Shown here piece after piece: positions 15,818 through 29,137 of a DNA stretch of 64,000 nt. Numbering within the stretch: position 1 is the stretch's first letter; the number at the start of each line of letters is the position of its first letter. The notes under the pieces are model-generated. The model was given only the letters and a program-made list of their open reading frames with translations, had not been told where the DNA came from and ran no database searches. Source of the DNA: Acheta domesticus (Eukaryota > Arthropoda > Insecta > Orthoptera > Gryllidae). The stretch lies in contig JAHLJT010000631.1 in assembly GCA_031308135.1 (NCBI GenBank), positions 143,386,734 to 143,450,733 on the forward strand, written 5' to 3'. The position numbers were made by a program, and so were the translations under genes.

Positions 15818-16824
15818 CTAGTGGTGCTACAGAATGGCACAGACTTTCTCGTATTCGTTTTCCATTTCCCTAGGTTTGGGCTAGCTATTCGAAATCTCGT
15901 AAATATAATAATGTAAACAAATTGCCACTTATGTAAATATTATCGACGTGAGAGACAAGTCAAAAAAAATAAATTTTTGCAATTTTTGAAAAAAAAATAA
16001 TAGAGCAATATGGAGTTTATGTCATCTCATAGGGTACATTTAGCACTATCCGTCCCAAAAGTTTAAAGAAAAAATTTGGAGACGTTTTTGAGAAAATCTT
16101 GTTTTTGTATTTTTTAATTGCATAAATTACAGGCATTATGCGCGAAAAGTACTAAAATTTTCAAAAAAATGTACATGGCCTTAAAGAAAAAAGTCACTAT
16201 GAAGAACACATTTTATTTGAAGGAAAAATCTCTATCTGCAATTTTGTAGTTGGAAGAACACGCCGAATAAAATGCAAACGTTTGCAATTTTCGAAAATTC
16301 AGAGTTAACAGTGAAAACCGGACCTATGCCACCTTAATAAATGTATTTTACTAGAATAAATGTATTTTACAAGAAATTTTTTTTAAAAAATTTGCAACCG
16401 TTTTTGAGAAAATTTTGAAAATATCCGGGAGGCATCCTGTAAAGTACCCCCAAATTTTACAGAATCTTTTTCAAAATCTCAAAGCTTCGACTCGAACCAG
16501 ATCGCCCGGGGAATATCCATTTTGAAAGAAGTCGTACGCATGTTTTAGGCGCTAGCTGTGTTCAAAAACGGACAGACGAACGTTTTCCTTTCAATTGGGT
16601 TTTCGGTATCAAGGACCCACGAAAGAGGGGTTCTGGTTACACCACGTGCAAGGGGATTTTTTTTCTTAATTTAGCAACTGGTTTTATCCACATTTTCGTT
16701 ATCACGGCCCGGAAACGAAATTTTTTTCCACCGCAAATTGGGCATTTTTTCGCGCAGCATTACATAACTTTCCCTATACTACGTATATTACTCCGTATAT
16801 ACGTACGTATACAGCAAAGTAAAA
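15818..16824 (+). mobile_element. R1 repeat copy B (intact site)
   Basis: It starts with CTAGTGGTGCTACAG and ends with a 3' module carrying ACGGACAGACGAACG, GCAGCATTACATAAC and AAAGTAAAA. It is about 1.0 kb, with fewer ~300-bp internal units than copies A and E. At 16549-16556 it holds TTTTAGGC followed by GCTAGC, the undisrupted equivalent of the hAT insertion site in copy E. No coding frame is seen. Confidence 0.8.
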
Positions 16825-16889
16825 GGAAACCGCCGTCCAGCGTCTACAGCTCCTTCCGTATCACTTGTAACTCACTCAAGTAACTTATT

Positions 16890-17140
16890 CACAAAGCCGA
16901 CCTGGCACGCAAACCGGCCGTGTCCGACGGACTCGCCTGCCGAACACCTGACCTCTCCTCCGTCGCACTCCTCGCAGCCACCTCACTCTTCAGTCCTGCC
17001 GCCCCTCCGGGCCGACCAGCCCTCACTCTTTGCTCGCCTCTGTTTCTCACGAGCACTGGCAACCACCTGCTGCCTCGACATCCAGACCTTGAATCAGCCC
17101 GCCACGGCCGATGCAAACAAACGCGGCCTTCCTGCGTCTC
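16890..17140. other. CpG/C-rich island
   Basis: This C-rich block begins right after R1 copy B. A 127-codon frame crosses it, but its Pro/Ser/Leu composition gives no domain. Copy F of R1 is also followed by a GC-rich block, which may be coincidence. Confidence 0.4.
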
Positions 17141-17284
17141 CGAAAGCAATGGATCTCTGCTCGTCATTGGTACCCGCAATGTGAATATTCAAATATCTTA
17201 CAATTCTCATTCTTCCAACATCTCTTCAGTTTATCTCTTCTGGAATTATTTTTTTGGAGTCAAGTTTTCAGTTGCTACCACAAA

Positions 17285-17829
17285 TTCTGGTGTGAGGGTT
17301 TGAAGGTTAAGGTTTGAAGTCGCCAGAGATATTTCTAAAATCTTCAAGCAGTTGTAGAGAAGCCAGGTGCGTACAATGTAACCTTTATGTTTTCAAAATT
17401 TGTCCTAACAAAATTTAAAGTTATCCTGTTTTCCGAGAGTATCGGCACTTAGGTGAAAATGTTCCTTTAGAATGCGGGGAAAATCTTCCGTATATATTTC
17501 TTCCACAAACTCCAATTTTCCAAATCCAGACGAAGATATGCAGCTCCGCACCATGATACTGCATCCACCGTATTGAAGTCTGCTAAAGATTTGTTTTTTC
17601 AATTGTTCGTTGACCTTGCGCCATACCCTCATTCTGACATCTGATTCCACAAAGTAAACTTACTCTCGTCAGCAAAAATAATATCGACCACCACTCTGAC
17701 CCCTTGTTCACATACTATTTTGCGAATTCCAGTCTTTTCTTTCCATCCCTGGTGAAAAACAGTGTTGTGGAGGAGAGTACCGTACCTGTGCAGTATGTCT
17801 TTTTCACTTCGTGCCCTGTTCCTGTACAT
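17285..17829 (-). pseudogene. Tc1-like transposase fragment
   Basis: On the minus strand the text includes VDIIFADESKFTLWN, then after a one-base shift near 17645 RMRVWRKVNEQL, GGCSIMVRSCISSSGFGKLEFVE and KQDNFKF. It continues past two stops with KHKGYIVRTWLLYNC and SNLNLQTL. This is the order of the Tc1/mariner DDE core: first catalytic Asp near FADES, the DNDPKH region (here degraded to DKF-KHK), and the degraded DLNPIE motif. The N-terminal DNA-binding part is poorly preserved and the terminal repeats were not found. It is an old, inactive copy of a cut-and-paste transposase gene. Confidence 0.85.
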
Positions 17830-20800
17830 ACTGTACAGTAGTCTACATATCTTCTACACTTAGTTTGAAATCGTTTGTATTCATAAAAAACACAAAGTGT
17901 ACACTTCTACATTCTGTACAAATCGCTTCCCTCCGTGCCCACACTTGTCTAACTCTCAATGTACATTTCAACGTCGCACAAATTTCATTATACATTCGTA
18001 CATTTAAGGGCTGTTAAAATCTCATGCAAGCCGCACACGTTCTTTGCACATCCATTTCATGCACACAATTTCTTTACGTGCATCACGTAACTCGTACTTG
18101 ATGAAGTGGTGCACGTGTGAGGCACGCACCGAGATCAAAAAAGCACGCTCCGAGATCTGGGAACATGTGTTTTATTTAATGCGACAGTAGGGAGTGTTAT
18201 GATAAAAGGGAATTTTTATACCCTGTTGAATTATGGAGTATTGAGAAAAGAGGACACAAACAAGATTTGGTTAGTATAGCAGTGAGTTAGCACCCTTTTA
18301 GAAGATTGCAGTTTAGCTACATATTAATCAGTGGTCAGTGTGCGGATTTCGTGAAGTAAGCGGCAATTTACTGTGGAAATCGCATAATTTCATTTCGAAT
18401 TTCTTACTGGATGGGTGTTCCATCGAATGTCTGCTCTTGAAAATACCAAACATAACCATGTCTACTTAATGGTAAACAAACACTTTTCGTATCGTCATTA
18501 ATGAATTGGTGGACTGTAAAGAGTTAACGATGAAATAATCCTAACAAAATAATGTTTAATGGTAAGCAAACTCATTCCCCAATGGCCCAGTTTTTTTTCG
18601 ACATATTTGAAAAATTGCGCATCGCAAGGCCGACACCTACAGGCCGCCATACTTGCGTATCCTTGTTTCTCATTACACTATCTAACTTCTCAAAAAAATG
18701 TTTGCTTTGAGCTTATCATACGTCGATTTTCTTGCTGGCTTCCGGTCTATAAGACTGCGGGCGACCCTTGAGCGGCACACTTTCTATTCTATCTTCTCGT
18801 TCGTATGGCCTTACATTGTCGTGGACTGTTCTTTATGGCAGGTTGACCATTTTGCCAATTTATTTTGTAGTTTCATGGTTGAATGACACATGTTGTTGCT
18901 GGTCAAGTGAAGTATTCTTTAGTAGTACTTTCACCGCAAGTGAGAAAAGTGATCTGAGCTTTTTAACACTAGAATATCAAGCGATGTGTATCCGCAACGC
19001 CTCTCAACTCTTTCAACACAGATAACAAACCCAAAAACAAATTACTTCTCTAGGTGACCGAATATTAAAACGGTAGGATTTATGGACATTTCGAGCAAAC
19101 TTGCGACCGTAGAAATTTTCTTTCCTGCTCTAAACATTCAATGTGAAAAAATATTCCACTTGTAGAGTACATGCACTTACCTTTTGCGTTTCAATATCTT
19201 GTCCTTGGTAAACGATTCCAGATCAAGTACGATATATTACGTTGACCAAATATTAAAGTAAGAGACCATATGTTTGTTATATACAAATGAATATGTAACA
19301 ACAATCAGTCAGGAGCGAATGTCTTTATTGCAAGTATGTAGTGCTACAATTACTCGAAACTGGAATATTACTTCTCTCCAGGACCCCTAAAGTTATCTTA
19401 AAATTGACTCCAATTGACGCCCCAAGGAAGGAAAAGAATCAGATTTCTCACCACGAAAGAGTTATATAAATTCCTTGCAATTTTTTCGAAAGTTTAATGA
19501 TCGCATCACGTTTCTCAAACTTTACAACTTTTCGGTCTACTTCCTGAAAGGTATTGACAATGTCTCACCTTAGACGTTATTCTTGAACCCGTTTTGTATT
19601 CTCTGTCCATTGTGACTCCGCAGTTGAACTTGGATAATAACCTTGCTATTATCTTATGCAATATCTTTCTGGAGAGGAAGACAGGAAAAGCTGGCCACAG
19701 AATAAGCAAAGTCAGTTTCACTCAATATGAGTGGCATCACAAATGGTCCTTTACTTTCTTACTCTTCAGACAATCCTTGCGCATTGCTTTCCCTTTCTCT
19801 GCAAACGAATTACTGGATAAGTATCTCCCTAGAAACGAATAAAATTCTACAGTTGGACGGCGTGTTATTCCTTTTGTTCTATTAACACTACAAAAGAAAA
19901 AAAAAGATTCCGTTTCATTAAAAATAACATTGTCTAGTTTATGGTTTTAGGGAAGAGTTCGAGTGTATCGTCCATTTTATTTATGTCTTCAGATTAATGC
20001 GAATTCCTGCTACCGGGTAATGATTCCGGATGACAGATTCTTCCAAGAAAACACAATAAAAACAGACTTATTTTACAGTCATAAATATGGTTAATTATAT
20101 TAATAGAGATAGAATTTGTAGAACTCCTTACACGACCTTTTTTATTTGAAAGTAAATAATCGCATTGTTTACTTTCAAGTAATTAATTGCATTATTATAA
20201 AACATCAATACATTACATTATTAAAAATAATTTCTTCGGTAAAATTCTCATTACCTTACTAACATCAAACAATGAAAGTATAATCTCTCCTATATTTCTA
20301 GACTGATTTTTGTGAGAATTTTATCCGCACAGGAATTAAACAGTTTGAAGGTTTCAAATATTAGGATCGTTTGTTTTCTTGCCTAAAACCTTTGTTTCTA
20401 TATATAAAAATAAGCTCCGAAACTACGCTGTAAATAAAGAGAGATACAAAACTTGAATAAAATATTTACGTTACATGTGTTAGCTCTTAAGGATCGGTGG
20501 AAATGAACAGTGAGGAGATAACATTTCTGACTGAAATGTGTTCCATTGCATTTTCTAGACCTATGATATCCAAAATAGAAAATAAACACGCAAGTTACCT
20601 GAAGGCAAATAACGCTCTATCGATAATTTGAAAATGTGAATTTACGCAAGCGATATGAGTGTGCCCACGTCCCTTAGCCACTCAGACGATCAAACTAGAA
20701 AGCGCGCAAAAGTCTTAAAGCTCCTAAGATATGATGATGAGTACCCACTTTGCTTTCATCCCATGGGTACTATTTATATAATCGAGTGAACATTATTTGA

Positions 20801-21164
20801 AATGTATAATTGTAGTATAAACATAACTAATGCAATTCCACTTTGAATGATATGTCCAAGCTTGCTTTATTTTGAATAAATACTACTTGTGTGATTGACA
20901 TTAAATGTTATGTTAAAACGATAATTGTTAACTTTTTACAAAATAATTAGAGAATTTAATATTAACTTACTAAAATAGTACGTACAAACAGGTATTCTTA
21001 TTACTATACGAATTCGAGCGTATTCTTAATGATTGGTTGTCAATTTATTGCATTATAAACATATATGAATTTTTTACTATTTCCATACATTGTTTAAAAT
21101 ATAGACCTGTTAACAATTAGTAGAATAATGCATTTAATTGAATTTTAAATTGAATTCAGCCTTT

Positions 21165-21168
<4 letters not shown>
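17830..21168. other. long AT-rich region without supported gene
   Basis: I looked through both strands for domains and element ends and found none. Frames of 60-85 codons (for example 18559-18771, 18768-19025, 19594-19842) have no recognisable motif. The interval 18040-18170 has two GCACGC-CCGAGATC repeats close together but no larger structure. Confidence 0.55.

Positions 21169-21212
<44 letters not shown>
21169..21212 (+). repeat. (AT)n microsatellite
   Basis: This is an uninterrupted AT/TA dinucleotide array of about 20 units. Confidence 0.97.
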
Positions 21213-21216
<4 letters not shown>

Positions 21217-21594
21217 CTAAACTCCGACATAGTGAGACCAATCTCCATGGAAGTTGGCACTTCTACTTGTTTTTTCCTCCGAGAAGGTTTATGTGCTGTC
21301 AAATCTATTGTAACTCCACTACATGGCGCTTTAGAACAAAATTAAATATTTACATCAAATGTAATCCGCAACACATTCGACAGGATTTTAAATCTATATC
21401 GTTAAATAACGCCTAAACAAAGCGTTCTAGGACATTAAAAACAAAAGATTTGAGGCTAAAGACCTCAAAGAAACCGTTCTCACACCGTAATCCACAAGAT
21501 GAAACCTTCTCGAACATTTTATTACATTTTCGATTGTTCGGCGCTTCCCGATATTACCTCACCTGCTCAGAGATATGAAGAATCTGCAATTAAA

Positions 21595-21725
21595 TGTGAA
21601 TGAGAGGGACCGAGAGCGACAGAGACAGATAGGAACAGGGTGAGGGAGGGAGAGAAAGTGAGAAAGGGGAAAGAGGGAGATGAAGGGCAGAACAACGTAT
21701 GCCGGGTTTTCCTAGTAATGTATAA
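21595..21725 (+). mobile_element. RTE-like LINE 3' end fragment
   Basis: A GA-rich stretch is followed by GCAGAACAACGTATGCCGGG and CTAGTAA. The end matches the 3' terminus of the RTE-like LINE at 43.55-43.59 kb (ACAACGTTTGCCGGGTCAGC). It is a severely 5'-truncated copy of that or a related family. Confidence 0.6.
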
Positions 21726-21769
21726 AGTGTAAACCAAAATTATTAATAAATTTAGATTACTATTTTAAT

Positions 21770-22049
21770 AATTTTTTTTCTTCCGGGGTCTTTTTCCTGC
21801 TTTAGACTACGCCGGGCACCACCTAAGGCCCTCATGGAGGCACATATTAACCTTTACACTGGACCCTGACGCATTTGCGGACTCCTCGGTCTGTGGTTAG
21901 CAGACTCACAAGGCCTTCCGCTACAACATAAATACATGGAAGATAAAGGACAAACACCCATGCCTATGGCGGGACTCGAACCCGCGACCCTTCAAAACAA
22001 TGCGCTGAATCAGCAAACTCTCTAACCACCTCGACCATCCAGGTCGGCT
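21770..22049 (-). mobile_element. tRNA-derived SINE
   Basis: On the minus strand the head reads GACCTGGATGGTCGAGGTGG (A box and D arm of a Ser/Leu-type tRNA), then GGGTCGCGGGTTCGAGTCCC (B box). A body of about 200 bases follows and ends in GGAAGAAAAAAAATT. It is a different family from the SINE at 12.2 kb in the body, though the heads are similar. The lack of matched acceptor ends and the A-rich tail argue against a functional tRNA gene. Confidence 0.75.
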
Positions 22050-24474
22050 AGATTGAAACTTTTTTAAGAATGAATAAAATAATTTTTGTACATGGCTTTT
22101 CAGGTTTATTGTTAAATATTTTTCAATTTACAAAGATATTAAAGATTCCTAATGATTAACATTCATATGATAAAATATACCGTAAAGTAGCAAATAAATC
22201 AAATTATGCAATAACTCAATTTATGCAAACAACTTCAGAGAAGAGGCTGACGCAACTGCTGGCCAATATCTGGGATAAACATGCGAACGAGCATGTTGTT
22301 GCCTTGAACCAAATCGTCCCTTGCTCGATTGCCTGTTCCAGTGCAACCTCGACCCGTAGACCTGTGTTTCCTCTGAAACCTATGTAACTTTGCACCTCCG
22401 CTTCATCTCCTAATGATCTTGCATTTTTTACGTGCTTCTTCATCATAATTTTAACTTTCTCTTTTCAACTACAAGTAATGGAAGCTCAGCAAATGTACTC
22501 ACTTTCTGTCGCACATTAAGGGCAGAACTAGGTACTTATGCGTGTCTTCTCAATGTTTCTTATGCGATACAGACCTACTTCATTATTTATTTAGAACCCG
22601 ACCTTAAAGAAAGGAATTTGAAAAAAATAGAGCAATATATTCACTAAATAACATCTCAAATATTAAAATTAGGGACATTCAACGAAGAATGGAAAATTAA
22701 GAAATTTTCAAAGTGAAAATTTTTTATAAAAAAAACTGCAGATCGATTTTTTTCAAAGGAGTTCATCACACTAATAATAGTGACCAAAATAGGTCATGAA
22801 AAGAAGTAATTTCATAATATGTTTCGTGAAACAATTCCTTGTAATAAACGCTAAATCTACAGCTTTAGTGGAAGTCGCACCTATTTCCAGAAGGTACGGG
22901 ATCCAAGCTCGTCTTGAATGATACTAATTAGAGCTGCCTAAATTAACATAATTTGTTAAAGTATGCTACCTAATATTCAGAAACTGTTTGTTTTTATATT
23001 AAAAATGGGATAAATGCAAAGTAACCTAGTCTTTTAATTGCTTTTTAAAACTTTTTGTTGGAATGAATATAGTAAACAGTATTTCTAACACAAAAACATA
23101 TGAGCGTCCACAATCCCATTTGTAGATTTTTACATTCTTTATGATATTCACGAAATGGGGTTAAAATGCTCATTTGAAATTGAAGTTATTGAACTAGAAT
23201 CGAGCAAATGAAATAGCCGTTCTGACTTTGAAGGAAGACGCGTAAGCTTCGGTGACGACTCGGAGAATCTGATTGGATCTTCTCTCCACTTCAGGTTCGA
23301 CTTTTGTCCTGAGGTGTAGAAGAGAAGAAATATACATTCGTCAACTCAATTTTTATGTCTTATTGACTGTTATTTGGTACCTCTCAATCGTAGAGTATAA
23401 AATCGATACAAACATATTGTTATTCCATAATAAATCCAATAAAATCATCACTTTGTTAAAGAAAATATTTCTGTTGCTCTCTAACCTCTGAAGTTTGTTT
23501 TCAAATTTTCACGGATGATTTATAGCGTGAAAAACTTCACATTTGCTGCACGAGGTATTTTTCAAACGAACAGAAATCAATGTACAAAATTAGTACTTAA
23601 ATGAGATAAATAATAAACTAAAACAAGTACATAGTTCACCCTCTTCTTTTGTTTCAGTTTGTAATCTTTCTGACGACGACAGAGAATTACTTTCTTTATG
23701 TAGTTTTATGTATTTATGTAGTAAAGTAAATTGTCTAAATAAGTCATGAGTGGGCACAAAATGTGCATCTAGGCCGCGAAGTTACTTTTTCGAGCTTGAA
23801 AACGTATCAACTATTCTTGAAGAAATACCGTTTCATGGACTTTACACACAAATTACAATTTCTGCATGATTTGGAACGAAGTCTGACAAGGTCATGAGGG
23901 ACCTTTTAGTTGAAGAGTACCAATGGCTATTGCACTCGTGAAATTAAAATCAATAGTGTTTAACCATACGTACAAAAAGCTTCAATCATGGCGGAGTATC
24001 AAAAAGCTTTTGCTAACCGATTTTTCTTACCGCTTGTCCCTATTGGCCAATCATAAGCTGTGTCTCATATATCTTAGGAGGCGGTATACATCGATTGCTT
24101 GTCTACGTCCAATAAACCGCGTATGTACTGTAACATAACCTCTTTGATTTTAACATAGCTTTGAGTTACTTTCAATATTTGGGGCATTTTGGAACTCTGT
24201 TGGACGTAATTTCATTCACCTTCTTGCTTTGCAAGTCGGAGATTTATGGACAATTTCCAAAGCACTCGTGGTATTATCAATGATATTTTTAAAAAAAAAA
24301 CAATCTCATTCCTTAGGTTTTCAAAAAACATACTAACAATGTGCAAATATCCTTTTCCATACTTCAGTTCCAAATATTGACATTGCTGTAATTTAATTAA
24401 ACTTTTCCGTCTCCGAAGAACCGTTAAAAATGAACTACCCTGAATGAAGGGTGAGAAGAGTACTGAAGGAGGCC
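22050..24474. other. AT-rich region, nothing recognised
   Basis: Short frames on both strands (for example 22216-22446 minus, 23273-23491 plus) show no known domain. Confidence 0.55.
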
Positions 24475-24845
24475 TCTTTCCCTGGCCTTGCGATCGGCGT
24501 GGACAGAAAGCAAGGAAGGGCGTGGAGATGCGATTTCGCCGCAGATAGTGGCGCTCGGAGGTGGAAAGGCCGGATGTGGAACTGTGTCTACAAAAGAGAA
24601 ACCATTGGCTGCAGCTAGAACAAGAGCGCGCCGCGCGAGGGCTATGACGTTGACCCCGAGCCCTGTTTTCTCGTCCGCCGAGACAGATGCAGAGATTGCG
24701 GCGGCGCGGGACGCGGCGAGGAAAGTCGCAGCGAGCGTCCGGCGCAGCGTTCGGCGCAGGCCTCTTCCAGGACGCGCGCCCACGCGCCGCACACTGGCGA
24801 AAAAGCCCGGAAAGCTGGCCAAAGTCAAACGAGATGCCAATCGCA
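24475..24845. other. CpG-rich island with a segment shared with 28.7 kb
   Basis: This GC-rich block has 120- and 143-codon frames on opposite strands that overlap almost fully, as expected from composition. The part at about 24790-24832 is, on the minus strand, nearly identical over ~40 bases to 28668-28712 (GGCCAGCTTTYCGGGCTTTT core). It may be a fragment of a GC-rich repeat or a conserved regulatory block. Confidence 0.5.
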
Positions 24846-25959
24846 TATAAAACATTTATCTAGGGGTTTTGGAGGTCACTGAATCCGAATCTGAAGCCAT
24901 ATTTGTATTTTTTTTTAATTGGAATAAATAGAGACAATAATGTACCAGAAAATTAATTTATAAATCATTTAACAGATATATTCTACAAAATATTATTTGT
25001 CTGACTACTAATCTCAGTCGGGTGATAATAAAAACCGACAATTCATAGATCAGGATGTATTTCTGCAATATTTTGGAGTATTTGATTTATCACACATTTT
25101 ACTTTAATTTATTTGTTAATAAGAAGAAAGTAATATTGGTTAAACTGGAGTTGAATAATTATTTTCTTATCATTTCAAATGAAATACATTTTCAAAGTTA
25201 AAAGAATTATAACTTAAACCTTACCTAAAGGACGAGTGAGCTTATTCGTCCTCCGAAAAAGATTCATCGCCAGAAGTGATGTACGGGCAGATGAGAAGGG
25301 ATATCGCATCGGGAGATAATTGATTCATTTTCCTTTGAGGGGTCTTTCTTAGACTAGTGATCAGTCTATCAGACGACACAAGAAGCCAATGAAAAATATC
25401 TTCACAATAGAAAGAGCCTTCACTCCTGAGATTGTGGATTCTCTTTCTGTAGTATATGCTGTTTGGTATTTTGACGCTCGAGTAGGAGTAGTAAAGTGAC
25501 ACTTTTAACAAGTGTTGCAGCTTCCAATTTCCCTACATGTTGATGACGTTTGAAACTGTTACACTGACACTTTTGTTTCAAATACACTTGAAAAGAATAT
25601 CCTTTCAAATGTAGTTCTTCAATAAAATCTAATAGTTTGAAAAACATAATATTTAAGATATATATTTTGTTTATGATATTTGTCATACCATTCGTAAGTA
25701 TTCAGAATATTCATCATCAATTTCATTCAATATTTATTGATTATGTAGCAGACATGGTGGCGCTTTGTAAAAGCTGAAAAGATGTAAAAGCTTTAGTTTT
25801 ATGCTAGTATATAATGAAGTTTTGAGTTCCGTTTTAAAAACCAAAAATTTGGAAGAATAAATTAGTAAAATAAACTATTATAGCAAATATGTACCAATCA
25901 TATTAATGTTTTGTACTTTTTGCGAAATTTCCATACGCTCGTTTTCCGATGAACGTCTT
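24846..25959. other. AT-rich region; weak ORF on minus strand
   Basis: The only item of note is an 89-codon minus-strand frame (25511-25242) ending in an acidic DESFSEDE tail. It has no recognised domain and could be chance. Confidence 0.4.
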
Positions 25960-26125
25960 ATTTGTGATATTATTTGTTGTTCTACAACTGTATTAGCAGA
26001 TATTATCAGGTAATTGTTACGGATTTTATTTAAAAAATATAATAATTAATTTTTTCAACACTGAAAAACGTGGTAGAAGGCGGTAGCCTTCATTTTTATC
26101 CCGTTAGAACTTAAAATTGTAATGT
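25960..26125 (+). repeat. interspersed repeat R3, copy 1
   Basis: It shares with 28110-28305 the ordered blocks TTATTAGCAGATATTA, AAAATATAATAAT, a GG(T)GGTAG patch, and TTTTTATCCCGTTAGA (TTTTTACCCTGTAAAA in the second copy). No coding capacity. Just downstream, 26145-26220 has a short tandem duplication around CTTCTTCAATTAA. Confidence 0.55.
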
Positions 26126-28009
26126 AAATATAATGCAACCGTACTACTTCCTTCTTCAATTAACCTGGCCACACGTTGTGGTGCCAATGCAACCAAAACT
26201 ACTACTCCCCTTCTTCAATTAATCAATATTAATGAATATTGTTATATTACGAGGTTGCATAAATTATTTTTAGGTCATAGGTCGTGGCTGGCCCCGTACG
26301 GGAAATACCTGTAAACAACGTTCGCTATTGCAGCATGCACAGTTTTTCTAAATACTGAAATAATAACACCATTTATCATAAAAGAAAGAAAGAACTTTAA
26401 ACTTCGCTCTCTTTCGTTTATTTTTTCGTTCAACATGGAGCGCTACCGTCCTCTGTTGCCTTCTCTCAATAACAATTTAAATATGTATAATTACATAAAT
26501 GTACTCATGCTTGGCAACATCGTTATCACTTAAATACCATTACATTCGAATGAATAATAATCATCAGCTGATGTTAATTATTCATGCGTTCAGGAATTCC
26601 TTTTTTACCAAAAAATAATGTTATAAGAAAATTTTCTCTCGTACGTGCGTAATTATAAATTTAACAATAAGAAAAATGAGACTAACATTTGCATTGCTTT
26701 GTGCGGCAACAATTGCATGCATTGTTCCTTTAAACTTTTAATATTTTTCACTGGTCTTGTCAAAGATTATTTTAATTTACTTGAGTATTCTCGAAAAACA
26801 AATATCTAGTTTGATGATACGCCACGAATGCGACACTTTCCTGTTGTTGAATTCGGCCGAGACAGCGCCGTTGCCAGCTCGGTCGTCAATTGCATGCCCA
26901 CTTGCACGCACCAATCCCGCGTCTGCCGACTTTCTTCATAAGAAGTTCTCCATGAAGTCCAAAATTGCTCGATCAACTTCGAAGCACAGATTCAAAATAA
27001 AAATGAAAAACAACTTCTTCTCTCTTCTATCATTCACTACCTCAATATCGGTTTTCAGTACTCGTTAGAATGTCCATTGCACTGTACCGCTTCATCACAA
27101 AAATGTCTAAGCCCAATTTCTTAAATCTCAAATTCATCTAACATGGATTCTATGTTACTGTCGCCCCTGACTCGAAAGAAGTGTTCTTAAAACCATGTCG
27201 ATTTAACACGTCACCTCGAAAAAATGCCGGCGAATTTCGTTCTTGCATTTTCATTGTTGTCTTCCCAAATTTTTCTAAAATCCACGATATAAGTTATTGT
27301 GACATGACTATGCGTTTATTTATTAACGCTTTTGCTCAATGTTAAAGTTTCTTGGCCCAAACATATATTTTTGATGTTTTATACGTCGAAAACGCTAACT
27401 TTCTCTGTCGAAATTGTACACTAATTCGTCACTTGTTTTGATATTATTAATTTGTAATATTTCTTCAGCTCGGAAATTCAACATGTTATAAGTTTTTTGG
27501 ATCTGCTATAATTTTTATTAAATTCAGACAACGACGATTTACAACGCCCCTCGTTGCCTAATTAAGGTTTCTTCATAAAAATTTTATATTTAAGTTATTG
27601 TATCTGACACGTCACCGGGACTTTTCTCCAATCTTCATATTCTAAATTTAAATGAACCCATCGTCCGATTGTGTTCAAACAAAGACTACAATGTTTATTT
27701 ATTTACTTTTCAATTAACTGTACGGTCAGATTTCTTTTCAAAATTACTGAATCCAATGTGTTTCCAAAATCGTCGAAATATGGCTTTTCGCGGCGCGCTG
27801 TTCTTCTGTCTTATTGCTGTCGATTCACGTACACGTTGTTTTATTAATTACAGTTTAATAAATATTTATCTTTCTTTTACAATTGTTTTTGGGGACTGTG
27901 CCAGAAATGAAATCATTACAATTATAAAAGCAATTTTAATGTCAATTAGCACATTAACAATATAAACAAATTCAGTAACATTTACTAATAATATCGATCA
28001 GATCTTTAA
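26126..28009. other. AT-rich region, nothing further recognised
   Basis: A small GC-richer patch at 26840-26940 lies inside a 103-codon frame without a recognisable domain. The rest is AT-rich. Confidence 0.5.
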
Positions 28010-28320
28010 GAATAATATAACATTTCCAGATATAATTATAGACTCATTGAACAAAGTTAAGATGGGTGTCGTGTTTTGATACGCCGATGTATTTTCCACC
28101 GAGCATCTGCTTTGAAATGTTTTTTATTGCTCTAGAACTTTATTAGCAGATATTAGCAGCTAATGGTTATGAATATCAATAAAGAACATAATACTTTATC
28201 ATAATATTTTAAAATATAATAATATAATAATAAATACATAATATTTTAAAATATGAAAGACGGTGGTAGTGCGTGGAAGTTCTAACTTTTACCCTGTAAA
28301 ATAAAAAAAATTATAAAAAA
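28010..28320 (+). repeat. repeat R3, copy 2, with a local duplication
   Basis: Positions 28110-28305 match R3 copy 1. The leading part at 28015-28075 (AAGAATAATATAACATTTCC ... TGAACAAAGTTA) recurs at 28415-28473 (AAGAATAACATAGACTTTCC ... TGAACAAAGTTA), about 400 bp away. A tandem array with ~400-bp units is therefore possible. Confidence 0.5.
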
Positions 28321-29137
28321 TAAACAAAAAATCGCAATTTTTGAATATAAATTTCTCATGACCAAAGCAAACAAATGAAATGACAATTACTCATCATACA
28401 GATTACACCTACAAGAATAACATAGACTTTCCCAAATGTCATTACATGATCAATGAACAAAGTTATGCGTCATAGAATGCGCGCCTGCACATAGCCTTCG
28501 AGATCAGACCCAAGAGAAGTACATTTTGTCTAACTTTGAAACGATGTACAAAAGCAGTCAGTAAACTTGCAGTTTCGAAATTAACGGCATTTAATGCAGA
28601 ATTTTGCAGATCCTCTTTTAAATGGTATATGACACAAGTACGTATGTAGAAATTAATGCTTTGGACTTTTGGCCAGCTTTTCGGGCTTTTTCACCAGTGT
28701 GCGTCGGGACGCGAGTAAAACGCACCGAGCCCATCGTTTAGGTTTTTCAGTTATTTATATCGCTAATATACTAATATATACAAATATTCTATCCGCAATA
28801 TGTGCGCGTTTATAAAAGTTAGACTAATCAGTCATGTTTGTAAGACTGATCAAATATTTTTTTACTAAAGAATATTTGATATCGATTAAGATGACAGAAT
28901 AGTTTTATATGTTAAAACAAACTCTGTTTCTACAAAACGAAGTAAATTTTCTGGATTTGTAATTCCAATTTAATAATAAATAAAAATTTAAAAAGTCAAT
29001 GATATGATTTCTTCTTCTAGTGTTCTAAATTCGGGCTCTAACTCCTAAACTCTTGCTTACGATTCCTTTCGTATTAATTTGTTGAGTATAATACTATAAA
29101 CTAATAACTATTGCCTAAATGATTACGCTGCTATCGT
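28321..29137. other. AT-rich region with a short shared GC segment
   Basis: Apart from the repeated blocks at 28415-28473 and 28668-28712, nothing is recognised here. Confidence 0.5.

Noticed and set aside
25242..25511. Terminal exon encoding an acidic C-terminus on the minus strand
   Set aside because: No domain, no convincing acceptor or partner exon; could be chance.
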